Made by a program: the position numbers and the translations under genes. From Gnetum montanum (lineage: Eukaryota; Streptophyta; Gnetopsida; Gnetales; Gnetaceae): a stretch of 64,000 nt of DNA. This document shows, piece by piece, positions 45,270 through 56,865 of this stretch; the stretch's first letter is position 1; every line of letters starts with the position of its first letter. The stretch is from contig MNCI01013812.1 of NCBI GenBank assembly GCA_015680685.1, positions 1,611 through 65,610 on the forward strand, written 5' to 3'. Below the pieces are notes generated by a model that was given only the letters and a program-made list of their open reading frames with translations, did not search any database and was not told the origin of the DNA.

Positions 45270-46390
45270 CGTGTTTATTCAGCTGCAATAACATGTTATG
45301 CTGGCCTTAGATTTACTTTTTTTAAAAAAATTATAATAGTTTGAATTTTTCTGGTTGTACTGCCAACTTTTTTATTGTAAATATCCTCCGTCTTGCATTG
45401 AATATAGCATTGGGCCTTCAAACATGATCTTGGTTTTTGGCCGGTGGCGCATTAGTTTTGGATCTTATACAGATTTCAGCCCTGAAGACCAGGTGCAACA
45501 AAATACTATAAATGCAAAAACAACTGGTGGAGCCTTTGGTGACATGGGATTTATCTATGTGCATATTTTTATTGAATAGCCTGATCCATCTACCCTTGGA
45601 CGGCTCATGTGCTGTGTTTGATGCATGTGTCGTGTTCGTTTAGTACACATTACTTTTGCAAGTCACTTTCTATATGATGTGTTTTTGTTTGAACCTATTG
45701 TATCAAGCTGCTGCACTTGGACGTTAGTGGATGACAAAGTATTTGAAAATTTTTTCTCTCCGCGTGTGCTTAGAGAGAAGGTTGTTCAAACGCTATAAAT
45801 AAGAATAACAAAGAAAAAGTTCTTAAAGTTGAATTTGGAAAGATTTGCACAAGGTTTGGAAGGTCTAAAATATATACTAAGATATCATTAAGTAAATTTG
45901 GAAATAGGTTACTTCTGGTGCAAGCAACCATATGTATTTTTTTGTAATGAAGTTGACTTTGGAAAGATTTAAAAGAGTTGGAAGGTCTAAAACATGTTTA
46001 AAGGTGATTCAAGAAAAGATGGAGAAACCATGAGATATCGTGAAGTCATCATCACCATCCTAACATTGTCCCAATAAAATTGGGTCGACTACATGAGTTC
46101 ATTTTTTCCATTTGCCTCTACAAAGAGTTGGATAAAATTTGAAAAAGAATTCATCTATGAGATTTGGCACGGTTTTATAGCCAACTACCAACAATATGGT
46201 AACTTCCTTCTTTTTGTATTCATTTGGGACTTGGAGTTGAACACAACCCAAAGTCTTAAGGCTTGCCTTCCTAACCAGCAAGGCAAGAGATATTGTGAAG
46301 TAAATTTTGAAATAGCTTGGTTCTTGTGCAAGCAACCACATGAAGTATAATATAATTGTATTACATGATCATTTATTGTCACAATAGCTT
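45270..46390. other. Region without a recognised gene; short repeats
   Basis: An open frame at 45355-45579 (LVFGRWRISFGSYTDFSPED, then GGAFGDMGF) is not recognised. A phrase ttggaaagattt...ggaaggtctaaaa occurs twice (about 45835 and 45958). At 46065-46096 cccaataaaattgggtcgac followed by tacatga resembles the tail of common plant SINE-like repeats. Nothing else is clear. Confidence 0.3.
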
Positions 46391-46402
46391 TTGATAATAA
46401 TG

Positions 46403-46500
46403 AGATGTTAGCCTAGTGGTATGGGTCTTAGCCTCATAATCCCAAGTCACAAGTTCAATTCTACTAAGTAGCAGTAAGTTATAAACTTTTATAAATCTTA
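46403..46500 (+). repeat. tRNA-derived SINE-like repeat, copy 1
   Basis: gttagcctagtggtatgggt matches an RNA polymerase III box A. caagttcaattct, 35 bases downstream, matches box B. The cctcataatcc between them resembles the anticodon arm of elongator tRNA-Met. The pairing of arms is imperfect and the 3' end runs into ttataaacttttata, so this is a SINE-type derivative and not a working tRNA gene. Confidence 0.6.
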
Positions 46501-46611
46501 GGGTGTACCTATGTTTCAATTATTTTGGGTTCCAACATACTTCCACAATGGTTTTTGATATTTTTATGCTTTGTTGCATGATATTTGTTGTACTAAAACT
46601 ATATATGAACA

Positions 46612-46712
46612 ATGAGGTGTTAGCCTAGTGGTATAGGTCTTACCTTAGTAACCCTAGGTTATAGGTTCAATTCTAAGAGGTAGTACTAAGTTATAAACTT
46701 TTATATATCTTA
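46612..46712 (+). repeat. tRNA-derived SINE-like repeat, copy 2
   Basis: The same order as at 46403-46500: gttagcctagtggtataggt, then ataggttcaattct, then ttataaacttttata. It has more substitutions in the anticodon arm. The copies are about 210 bp apart in the same orientation. Confidence 0.6.
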
Positions 46713-47264
46713 CTGTATGCGACCTTGTTATTTAGTTATGAAAAGTGGGGACGTGATAAAAAAAATTTAAATATATTAGTTTTTTTAAAAAATTAAATCT
46801 CATATATCATAAAAAACAATTGTAGAATATAGAACAAGTACAATGTAAATCCAAAATATTGTTAATGCTTAATTTCACGAAGATTGCAATATTACCATTA
46901 CATTGAAGCAAGAAAATTTGCAAAGGTATGGAGGCAATTGAATCTATTTCCTTACTCAAGAGCCATAATCTGCCTAAACATATAATTTTTGCAACAACCA
47001 AAATGACAACAATAAAATGGAATCCTTTTGTTACTCAATCCAGTCTTTTTTAAAATGAAATTAAGCCTTAAGCCTCAACCAAATTTATAACAAATCATGT
47101 CTACTAATACTTTTGTTCAATGACAACATGTGAGTAGTGCCATAGGGCCATGTTGAAGACAACCACATTATAAGAAAATACAACTTAACTAAACTAGGCA
47201 TAGCCGAGTAACTCACCTCACCTATGGTGATTGAAAACCTTTCCAACAAGGGGGAATTGAAATA

Positions 47265-47700
47265 ATTATGATGAAGGGGAAAGTAAAAATAGAGTGCCAT
47301 GAGATTGTATATGGCGATTGGCCATGTGTTGGTGGAAGTTGAAATAATCATGATAAAGGGTAAAGTAAAACCAAGAGAAGTTGAAATAATCATGATGAAG
47401 GGGAAAGTAAAAACAAGAGTGCCATGAAGTTGCATATGGCCATTGGCCATGTGCTGGTGGGCTTGGTTGACCCATAAGTAAAAACAAGAGTGCCATGAGG
47501 TTGCATATGGCCATTGGCCATGTGCTGGTGGGCTTGGTTGACCCATAAGCAAACAGATTTTAAAAAAAGGTTGAACAAGCATCCATCCGTCATCGTGTTC
47601 ATGATTCATGACCCATGACGATGACCCTGTTTTGTTGTTGACGATGACCATGACGATGACCCTGTTTTGTTGTTGACGATGACCCTGTTTTGTTGTCTTT
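47265..47700. repeat. Minisatellite cluster
   Basis: A unit of about 69 bp is present twice almost identically (about 47411-47549). It contains gagtgccatga, the palindrome atggccattggccat and gggcttggttgacccataag. A degenerate relative lies at 47288-47335. Between them, gttgaaataatcatgat.aagggg is repeated. A second small cluster at 47610-47700 repeats gacgatgaccctgttttgtt three times. Open frames on the minus strand here are by-products. Confidence 0.85.
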
Positions 47701-47915
47701 TTTCAGCAGAGATATGAGAAAAAGAGCAAGAACCAGCAATGACCAATAAACACGCGTGAATGAGTGAGTCATGGCGGAACTTTGATGGTCTCAAAGGCCA
47801 ATCCATGCAAATGCAATGTTTACCTCGCAGGCCCCGTTCCAAACTTGATTTCCTTATGACCCAAACTTGGCCCTTCGGTCTTCGGTTACCAAAGTAGCCG
47901 TTTTGTGATTTCCCT

Positions 47916-47970
47916 GTGTTTGTTTATTCATTCGTATTCACTGTTTTCTGTAGTCTGTGTCATGCCGATG
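47916..47970. repeat. Dispersed direct repeat, copy 2
   Basis: This matches 45208-45263 with a few substitutions and indels (gtattcactgttttctgtag against gtactctcttgttttctgtgg). Confidence 0.7.
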
Positions 47971-48018
47971 CCATGAATCTTGATTGCTTGCTGGCGACTT
48001 ACGTTTCTGGGAAGATTC

Positions 48019-48320
48019 AGAGCAAGAGAAGACAAGTATGATTTTAATGTACAATGCAGACATTTCAGAGCAGGAGAAGACAAGTATGGAGAAGACAAGT
48101 ATGATTTTAATGTACAATGCAGACATTTCAAAGCAGGAGAAGACAAGTATGATTTTAATGTACAATGCAGACATTTCAAAGCAGGAGAAGACAAGTATGA
48201 TTTTAATGTACAATGCAGACATTTCAAAGCAGGAGAAGACAAGTATGATTTTAATGTACAATGCAGACATTTCAAAGCAAGAGAAGACCAGTATGATTTT
48301 AATGTACAATGCAGACATCG
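48019..48320. repeat. 48-bp tandem repeat, about six copies
   Basis: The unit includes gagaagacaagtatgatttt and aatgtacaatgcagacattt. The period is a multiple of three, so several frames on both strands stay open: the plus strand encodes a 16-residue unit such as EDKYDFNVQCRHFKAG. The first unit carries a short internal duplication (gagaagacaagtatg). No start context, promoter or partner exon supports a protein here. Confidence 0.95.
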
Positions 48321-48329
48321 AGAATAAGG

Positions 48330-49677
48330 TCACCATTTCAATGTAGATGTACAGATAGAGACAAAATTTCACCCATTGCGGCTTAATGCGCTTCTGTACG
48401 CGCGCGCTCCCGAATTCAAGGTGAACAATTCATGATGGATAAGGACATGCTTGAATGTTTTTGAAGTGGCTTGGACTGGCTGCTACTTGGCATTAACGTG
48501 GCGCAGGTCGACACCGTTAAAGCCGCTATCAGGACAGGAAGATTCGAATTCCCAAAACCGAGCGTTTACGTCTGAATGGAGGGATAAATTTTGGTACCAC
48601 GAGTATACAGCCTACTCCGATAAGCTTTCTAGAAAATTATGCTGCATGATATTGGCTAATTCGGGAATCTCCTTGGAATACTGGGATTTGGGAATACCAA
48701 ACTTTTGTGGGTTTTTTTTTAAAAATAAAATAGGAAACTTTGGTTTACAAATATAGCAACGTGCCACAGGCGTTGGCTTTTGACATGCACTTTTTTAATT
48801 TACCCAATTTTCTTCCTTCCTCTGGAGCATTGCTTTTTCTTGCCGTTCTCTAGAATACGAAACCACTCACTATCAAGAGGAGGTACGCAGCATACTCTTC
48901 ACCTTTCCAGATTAAATTTCAACTTTCACGTCTAAAAAGTACTTGCTTTCATAAATAAGGTAATGTAACACTAATGCTCTCAATTCCTGGTAACTTGCTG
49001 AACTTTCAAAATGTTTACATTTTTTTCAACACTTTTCTTCACACTTAAAAATAGCAAAAGCATGCATTGGGAGAAATGCCAACATTTGTAGAAAAGCTAA
49101 ATACATACATCAATGTTACTCATCTTACTCATCAATGAATAAGTATCTCTTTCCTAAGAAAAAGATCTTGCAAAAGACTGCATCTGCAGATTGGCAGTTT
49201 TCAAGCATAGAAGGAAACCTGAGTCTTAGAGACCAAAAAAGAGCTTGCCCAACGAACAAATATAATCTTCAAACTCGACGTAAATGTGTTTTTTGGGTAC
49301 CTTGCACAGATATCTGACCGAACCTTTTACATGTGTTATTACCGTAGGAAATCCATGTGCGCAGCCTGTGTATTGTTGCCGCTTCTGCGTTAACTTTTGA
49401 GATGAAATGTTAAGTTCACATCATCGAATGTGTTTCATCTCCTCCACCAATGACGGAAGACGACGCCCTCCGTGTTTGACGCGTCAAGGCATTGAAATTG
49501 CCGATTCATCATCGAATGAAAGAAAAAAAAAAGAGAACTTTAAATGTATTTTATGACGCTGTATTAGCAACGCTGCGCTCTATTTATTGTGCGAGTTACA
49601 AGGGAATCGTTACGGAGCACTAGTCAAAAGCTTGCAGATTGCAGAAAAAGGGGCAGAAGCAGAAGAAGAACAGAGGA
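48330..49677 (+). other. Upstream region of the ALDH gene
   Basis: No gene is recognised; short frames (48451-48756 and 49135-49317) have no recognisable domain. The base composition becomes less AT-rich near 49440-49680. A TATTTAT word at 49581 precedes the first in-frame ATG by about 100 bases and may serve as the TATA element. The region is the likely promoter and 5' UTR of the dehydrogenase. Confidence 0.4.
49476..49487. promoter_or_regulatory. Palindromic W-box/TGACG element upstream of ALDH
   Basis: TTGACGCGTCAA is a perfect 12-base palindrome. It holds two TTGAC cores (WRKY binding) and two TGACG cores (TGA-type bZIP binding) in inverted order. It lies about 190 bases upstream of the ALDH start codon. 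Function is inferred from the motif only. Confidence 0.4.
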
Positions 49678-52427
49678 ATGAGGTCGTTGGGCGAAGCAGT
49701 TGAAATCGTGAAACCGCAAGTGAAAGTGCAGTACTCAAAGTTATTCATCAACGGAGAGTTCGTGGATTCCATCACCGGCGGCACTTTCGAAACGCTGGAT
49801 CCGCGCACCGGCGACGCCATAGCCCGCATCGCAGAGGCCTCCAAACATGACGTTGACAAGGCCGTCAACGCAGCTCGCCAGGCTTTCGATCACGGCCCAT
49901 GGCCGCGGTTACCCGGAACCGTATATATACATACAACTTTTTGGTTAAATTTTCTCCAAGTTTTTCAGGAATTGTGGTTTGTTTCGTTACATTGGTTTAA
50001 TTTTATAGTTTTGACTTGTTTCAAATTATTATATCGCTTTAGGTGTAATAAAATTTTCAGTCTTTGATGATGATTTTTGGTGTTGCAGGCCAGAGCGCGC
50101 ATTCTTCACAAGCTTGCAGATTTGGTGGAGCAGCATGCAGAGGAGCTGGCCCTGCTCGAGTCATGGGACACCGGCAAGCCCCTGCAAATGTCCCGGAACA
50201 TCGATATTCCGAGCTCTCTAGGAATTCTCAGATACTACGCCGGTAAACCCTGTACCTGTGCCTCGAAGTTTTAGTAGCATTAACATGGATGGGGTCCTGT
50301 TTTCTGTAAATTGGCCAGGCGAAGGCCAAGTACACAGATCAGTGGAGACAAGATTTGAATGTTGCATTTGTTGGTGTTTCTGTTTTTTGACTTTAGTTCT
50401 GAATATGGGTATCCATATCGAGTTAGCATTTCTTATTCCTGTGAGCTTAATTTACATCATGTGAGTCATGTATCGAGCACTGATTTACAGGTTGGGCAGA
50501 CAAGATTCATGGGCAGACATGCAAGATGGAGGGTCCATTCCAGGCTTACACGCTTCAGGAGCCCATTGGAGTTGTGGGTCAGATAATCCCATGGAATTTC
50601 CCGCTGCTCATGTTCCTCGCTAAAATCAGCCCGGCTTTGGCCTGCGGCTGCACTGTTGTCATTAAGCCCGCTGAGCAGACCCCTCTCACTGCTCTCTACT
50701 GCGCTCACCTCAGTAAACAGGTCGTATATCTTACTGTATTACATACTGTGTTGCAAAAAAAAAAACCCATGTTGAAGAAACATAGTAATATATTCATCGA
50801 TCGAACAAAATAATATCTATGAATATGGACTTCAATGGCTGCAGGCCGGAATCCCTGCCGGTGCTCTTAACGTCGTCGCCGGCTACGGCGTTCCCACAGG
50901 CCAAGCCATCAGCAGTCACATGGAAATTGATAAGGTAAAATCATGCCCCCACATCTTCCTACATTCCAAACAGTTGTGGCTACTAGGAATCTTGCAATTG
51001 TTGCAGGGAAACAAATTTAGTTTCAGGTTGAAAGTCATTCTGCAGTGGATGACGGAAGTTGCAGATTCATGACGGTTCCTGATTCAGATTTTTGAACACC
51101 GAATTGTGGTGGTGCAGGTGGCGTTCACGGGTTCAACGGAGGTGGGGAGATCAATTCTGGAGGCATCGGCCAAAAGCAACATGAAACCAGTGACGCTGGA
51201 GCTGGGCGGCAAATCTCCCCTCATCATCATGGACGACGCCGACTTGGACGAAGCTGTTAACCTCGCCAATTTCGCCGTTTACAGCAACATGGTATTGTTA
51301 ATTACTTACTGGGTTACTGTATTCCCCATTTCACGGTAGGGATGAGATGAATCTCTCCGTGGAAGCTGTTAATTCTTAGCTATGTTCTGAATATCTGGTT
51401 AGAAAAAGACACGGACGTTGCAAACATCAGAGTTCATCGTCGTTCGTTTATTTTATCTGATTTGTTGGCGTCTGCAGGGTCAAGTGTGTATGGCCGGCTC
51501 ACGTGTATTCGTGCAAGAAAAAATCTACGATAAGTTCGTGATGAAAGCCACAGCATTGGCTCGTCAGCGAGTGGTGGGCGACCCATTCAAGCCTGGAGTC
51601 GAGCACGGTCCACAGGTTCGCTACTTTACCCTCGTTTGCCATTTTCAAAAAGTTTTACCTGTCTGCACTGCAGAACACCAAGTTCGATTATTGCTTGATT
51701 CTGGCCAAAATCATTTTGGGAAAAACAAAATTAATATTGCAGGTGGACAAAGCACAGTATCATAAGGTGCTCAAGTACATCCAATACGGCAAGCAGGAGG
51801 GAGCCAAGCTGGAGACAGGCGGCAGCAGCTGGGGCGACAAAGGATACTACATCGAACCCACGATATTTTCCCATGTCAAGGCAAGTACTGTATCATAACC
51901 ATGTATCATAACCACATCTCAGTTAACTTCCACTTTAACTACTAGTACCAGTGTGCTAATTTTCATAATTATGATTGCAGGATGACATGAAGATTGCCCA
52001 GGATGAAATTTTTGGCCCCGTAATGTCGATTCTGCCATTCAAGTAAGTTTTTGGGTTTCATGATTTGGAAGAGATTATCAAAGACTAGGTTTTTCTTTTA
52101 TCTGTTTTTTTTTTTTCTGGTTTTGTGCCTACGATGATATATAATCTACTCAGAACGATAGAGGAGGTGATAGAGAGGGCAAATAAAAGCATATACGGGC
52201 TGGCAGCGGGGGTGGTGACCAAAGACATAACTGTAGCAAACAGAATGGCGAGGTCGCTCAAGTCAGGGATGGTGTGGATCAACTGTTTCATGGTCATAGG
52301 CGCAGACACCCCATATGGGGGCTACAAAATGAGCGGCATTGGCAGAGAAAATGGCAGCTCCGGCCTTGAGAATTACCTCAACGTCAAAACTGTTGTCACC
52401 CCACTTGAAGATTCACCCTGGCTCTAA
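49678..52427 (+). CDS. Aldehyde dehydrogenase family 2, cytosolic class C type; intact, 9 exons
   Basis: It would oxidise aldehydes to acids with NAD(P)+. The closest plant type is ALDH2C (REF1-like), which oxidises coniferaldehyde and sinapaldehyde to ferulate and sinapate. Exons: 49678-49920, 50089-50242, 50491-50720, 50845-50934, 51118-51291, 51478-51615, 51743-51880, 51981-52042 and 52154-52427. They sum to 1503 bases (500 residues), with all phases consistent. Visible motifs: IIPWNFP (Asn of the oxyanion hole), FTGSTEVG (cofactor loop), LELGGKSP (general-base Glu), GQVCMAGSR (catalytic Cys) and EIFGPV. The C-terminus is SPWL. The start at 49678 gives a short N-terminus before [10 protein letters not shown] without a mitochondrial presequence, hence cytosolic. 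Intron 7 begins with GC. Confidence 0.93.
51881..51980 (+). other. GC-AG intron of the ALDH gene
   Basis: The exon ends CATGTCAAG and the intron starts gcaagt, the consensus for GC donors. It ends attgcag before GATGACATGAAG. Using the next GT (51885) would add four bases and shift the frame. Only the GC donor joins HVK to [14 protein letters not shown] in phase, as the family requires. The other seven introns are GT-AG and 111-248 bp long. Confidence 0.85.
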
Positions 52428-53550
52428 ATAAATCGTTCTTGCCGACGCTCTGAGGCTATGTAGTACCATTGTAAGAGTATTGATCTTCCAGTATGTACGA
52501 AAATTGCAGGGCATCCCATTTACCCAACACCAGTGCTCCCCACAAAATTAAAGAAAAAAAAAACAATTAAAAAAATCAGCACATTAAGATTTGCCAAAAC
52601 TCTCCGCAATCCCCGCGAACCTGTATAACGCTTTTTAATCGCCTAAAGTAAATCACTTAATCAAATTTTGGTTATTCAAGTTTACTACAAATTTTCAAAA
52701 TTTCCAGGCACACTGAATGCTAAAATTTTAACTGCCTATTACACCTGCTGTTCAGATTTTCTTTTCTGTTTTCTTTTTTTCAATTTTGATTTTGGTTGTT
52801 CTTCACGCTAAACACTTTTAAAATTTTGAAAAATCCCTCATGGTATACATTGTTTTTTCTCTAATTTTATTAATTAAAAATCCCATTTAAGAACCTACAA
52901 CCTACCCAAAATTTTCATGTGAATTGTGTTTTCATTTAAAATTTTAAAAAGAAAAACTACTCACCAAAAACTTTTGATCAAAGCTCAATTTGTCATTTTA
53001 TAGTGTATGCAGTAGTATAGGAGTGAATGTATCATCATCTCTAACTAGTCATAGAGAAAAGAGGAAAGTACCATCATCAATAACCATGCCTTATACCTTG
53101 CAATTGTAAGTTCTAATAAAACATTTTTCTATCTATAATAAAAATTTCCTTTTTAAAATCAATAACTTGATGATCTTATTCCATTGTTATTAGCTCCTAA
53201 TTACCTTATGATTTTATGCTATTGTTATATCATTTATCATAATTCACGGATAAGCTTTGAAGGGTCAATTTTTCACAGCTAAGTCTTGTACGTCTAAGCC
53301 ATGAGGATAAATTTGGATTTGCCCTTCATCGTGAAGTTGAAAATTTTTGCATTCCTTTCAACTAAAAAGATTTTTTGGTAGTTTTCATTTTAAATACATG
53401 AACAGTAATGGATAACTTGGATAACTTAAGTACTTGTAGAAGTATAGATTTAAGTACAAGTCTAGATGATAAACGACAATTATGTCCAATGCTCCACCAT
53501 ATGATCTATGAGTATCACAAATTCATGGATGGTACTAGCATTCTCATTTA
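52428..53550. other. ALDH 3' flank; no other gene
   Basis: An aaataaat word overlaps the stop region (52425-52432) and may serve as polyadenylation signal. The rest is AT-rich with no coding signal. From about 53560 sequence related to old LTRs begins. Confidence 0.4.
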
Positions 53551-53559
53551 GGGAGTTAA

Positions 53560-55346
53560 ATTATAATCGTGTATCATTGTTTTTCCGCTTAGGATAATAG
53601 TGAATCCTTAGCGATATGGTTAAGCTTAAGTATGATGGTATGATGGTTTAATGTCATAGGCTCATGGTAAGGATAATAAAAAACATAAAATATATTTAAC
53701 TATTTAATCTAATTAATGATAAAAATAAATCCTAAATTAGCCTATGGGTGATAAACATTTGTTTCTTAGCTTACCTTTATGTTCCTTGATATTTTGTACA
53801 AACTACTAGAATTACCAAACTAACACATTGCTCAGCGTATCAAGTGGCTAGTTGCTAGGTTACCAAATTAATATGAATTTAATGCTTAAAGCTAAGTTGC
53901 ACTCATTCCACCATGATTTAATGTGTAATGGAAACATAAACGTTTAAGCTATATCACATAGAAAATAATTTGTAATGAAAGTAAATTCTATGCTAAGTCA
54001 AGGTACAATAATGTGCAATAATATTTTCAATCTTTATCATCATTCATGGTTACAGTCAAACATATCTACTAGAATAAACTCTAGACAACTAAATTAGATA
54101 CATGTTGCAAACATACATTAACTATTATAAAAATCAAGAAATCAAACTGTAAGAGTTTAGCTACTGATGAAGCTTGATATGTCAAGTAGCTAAGTCATGG
54201 GGATATGATAAAGCATCATTTTGTAAAGTGTATTAATCAAGTAAGATATCGTAAATGCTATATTGCAAATGCTACGTCACATATGCTTTATAGCATCCCT
54301 ATTGATGTGTCTCAGTTGGCTACTATATTGTAGATGCTATATTGCATTTGTTATAACTTAGGTGTGTTGATGCATCCTTGTTGATGCAGCCAAATGCATT
54401 AATGCATCCCCATCAATGTAATGTTTGTATTTGCTTATAAATATGTGAGTAGCTGCTATGTATTTGACACCTTTTGGTCATTTCCTTATCCAAACTCTTG
54501 CAGTTTCTTCACATAGAAGTTAGAATATTTTTCCTCTGAGTGCCCGTAGAGTAGATTCAAGTGATTGTATAGTATTTTATTTGAGTGCATTTGTACCCAA
54601 ACATATTTGTATAAAGGACAATAAAACCAAGATTTTTCTATCCATTGCAGCACTTGGACTAGCATAACTTTACTTTTTAGCAATTTACTTTACATGCAAT
54701 TTACTTTCTTGTTATTAATATTATTGTTTGTAATCAACATGAGTACAACCACTTTGAGCAGAATATATTAATGCTTGGTAATTCCAATAATGGATACTTG
54801 GTACACCCAATAGTATACACTTGATAGCCCAACAACATTAATATATGTTCAAGATGTGTATGGAAAGTGGGAATAAATACTTTACATTAGGATAGTTAGT
54901 TAATTAAGTAATTAATTAATTAGTTCATCTAAATATTAAAGTCTTTATTTAATCAATCATTTAGCAAGTAAAGAAAATAATAAAAAGCATAAAAATAAAT
55001 ATCTTATGCCTCAACCACACTTAACCATATGCATAGATTAACATAAGTGTGGATTAGAAAGACAATGACTAGTGACTACATAGTTCACTATCTAGAAATA
55101 TTGGCCACTTAGGTAAATAAAATCCATGAATCTTGACTAAATTGCATGTACATGCTAATGATTCATATGGTTAGACATAGGGAATACTCGCTGCTCATCA
55201 GCTACCTACAAACTTAATGGTGTCATACATGCAATAGGTGGATGGTATTTATAGGTATGTATGATAGTATTTATATTGCATCATTGATATTGTATGAAGG
55301 CTTATAATATTTATGCTAACAAAATTGTATTATTTGATGTTCATCA
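53560..55346 (-). repeat. Old LTR, interrupted by a solo LTR
   Basis: The flanks of the solo LTR (up to 54164 and from 55201) form one LTR-like sequence. It has a tatggttaagcttaagtatg phrase on the left, a tatttata box near 55248, and a gttcatca end at 55346. The following tctccatgattaactaaaaa matches the internal sequence next to the 3' LTRs at 28554 and 56866. The left end is not sharp. Confidence 0.5.
54165..55200 (+). mobile_element. Solo LTR of the Athila-like family
   Basis: It begins tgatgaagcttg and ends ctgctcatca, colinear with the LTR at 3401-4304 (for example cttgcagtttcttcacatag against ctcttgcaattttttcattt). The five bases GCTAC flank it on both sides (54160-54164 and 55201-55205). 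No primer site or internal sequence follows, so it is a solo LTR left by recombination between two LTRs. Confidence 0.85.
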
Positions 55347-56046
55347 TATCTCCATGATTAACTAAAAACTTATCCTCAAGTTAAATAAAATTATGATAGA
55401 GTTTGTTATAAAATTTGTGGGAATGACCTTAATTGACTAACTAACTAACTAAGTACCTTATTACAAAATTTTATTCAAGTGGTTAGAAAGAATTGATACA
55501 ACTTTGATCAAATATTAAAAAAATATGCAAAACTTACAATTATCTTCAAAATTATTAGTGAAGAATCTTTAAGTTATTCTTGGTGGCGATTGCTGCTCAG
55601 GTCTTGGTAGTTCTTGTGGTTGCTTGACTGGCATTCCTTCCTTTAGGTAGAAATAATCCATGAACATCCTAAATTTCTTATCATTAGTCTATAGGACCCC
55701 TAGAGTCCAAGAACACTTGGGCTAGATTATCAATCATTGGAACATCCCATGGATATGACAAATTTAAGAACATTTTATTAACTTTTGTACTATGCTCTAA
55801 AAACCTTTAACTTCACATTTCTAGTTTGTAGTTTTTACATATTCTTTTCATGGAGTTAGGAATCACATTTGTAAAGCACAAACATGGTAGCAACCTAGCT
55901 CTTTAGTTCTATTCCTAGCCTACCAATTATCAACATGGTAATATTGGCATAATGAAGGTTATCTAGCTCCATATAGTGGATCATTTCTACAATTTGTAAC
56001 TATTTCAGTTTGATCTCTATTCATTGATTTTATCTAGGATGTTATT
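55347..56046 (-). pseudogene. 3' end of the extra ORF of an old gypsy element
   Basis: It is colinear with 28554-29050 of element 2, including aactaaaaacttatcctcaag and catcccatggatatgacaaa. It therefore covers the downstream end of the extra ORF and the internal region next to the 3' LTR. It is cut at 56047 by the insertion of the next element. Stops are frequent. Confidence 0.5.
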
Positions 56047-56865
56047 TGATGAGTGGTGAGGTACCCCTACACCCAACCATATGAATCACTAAGGCGTGTA
56101 TGCATGATCTGGTCAAATTCCATAGATCTATAGTTCTCTAGTGCACTAGTTCCTCTAGGAAGTGAAATGGGCATTGAGAACATTCATTGTCTTCCCAACT
56201 ATACTTGTGAAGCTCAAGGGTATGGTTTAAGTGTAATTGAGGTACATGATTTTTTTCTCATTTTATGTTTTATAAGTTTAATCGTCTACAACAAGAATGA
56301 AAGGTAGAGTAATTTAAGATCTAATTCATTCACTACCTAGCTATCCTAACACAAGTACCTGTCCCACTTTCCTGAATACATCTTGAACACATATAGTGCT
56401 GCTAGGCTACCAAACATTAAACATTGCGAGGTTACCAAGCACTATATGTATGTTCGAAGTGGTCATGCTTGTGTTCATTAACAACTAAAAATTAATTGCT
56501 TAATTCAAATGCATTAAATAAAACATTAATCTATTCTTAGTGCTACAAGGATTATCAAAAGGATTCATTTTTATTCCTATTACACTACTGCGCTCAAGTA
56601 CATCAGTGTTCAAACAAAGATCCATACACACTCAGATTCCTACTACAGGCACTTAGAAAATATTCTAACTCTAGAGAAAACAAACTACAAGAGCTTTGCT
56701 AACTATGATTGAAAAACTATCTAGAAACCGTGAGTTCAAGTGCTATATTTATAGGTCGGCGTATACCCTGTAACATCGGATATCCAACATCACATTTGGG
56801 ATTCAACATCAGATACCCGATGTTGAGGCTCTAACATCAAAGCGTGTGCAAAATGTGATTCATCA
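56047..56865 (-). repeat. 3' LTR of gypsy element 3
   Basis: It starts tgatgagtggtgaggtaccc and ends gattcatca, 819 bp, with the same order as 27658-28553. A tatttata box lies near 56748. In place of the gatgaggc repeats its U3 has paired acatc/gatgt words (56773-56840). Confidence 0.85.

Noticed and set aside
46403-46500. A functional tRNA-Met gene
   Set aside because: Boxes A and B are recognisable, but the stems do not pair well and a second degraded copy with the same tail follows. A SINE-like origin fits better.
47085-47842. Minus-strand open frames of up to 188 codons
   Set aside because: They run through the minisatellite cluster and repeat the same peptide blocks. No gene-like context is visible.
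47928-48372. Long overlapping open frames on both strands (up to 144 codons)
   Set aside because: They are produced by the 48-bp tandem repeat, which has no stop in several frames. No domain or start context supports a protein.
49639-49677. ALDH start upstream at 49639
   Set aside because: The codon there is TTG. The first in-frame ATG is at 49678 and gives the expected length for a cytosolic enzyme.
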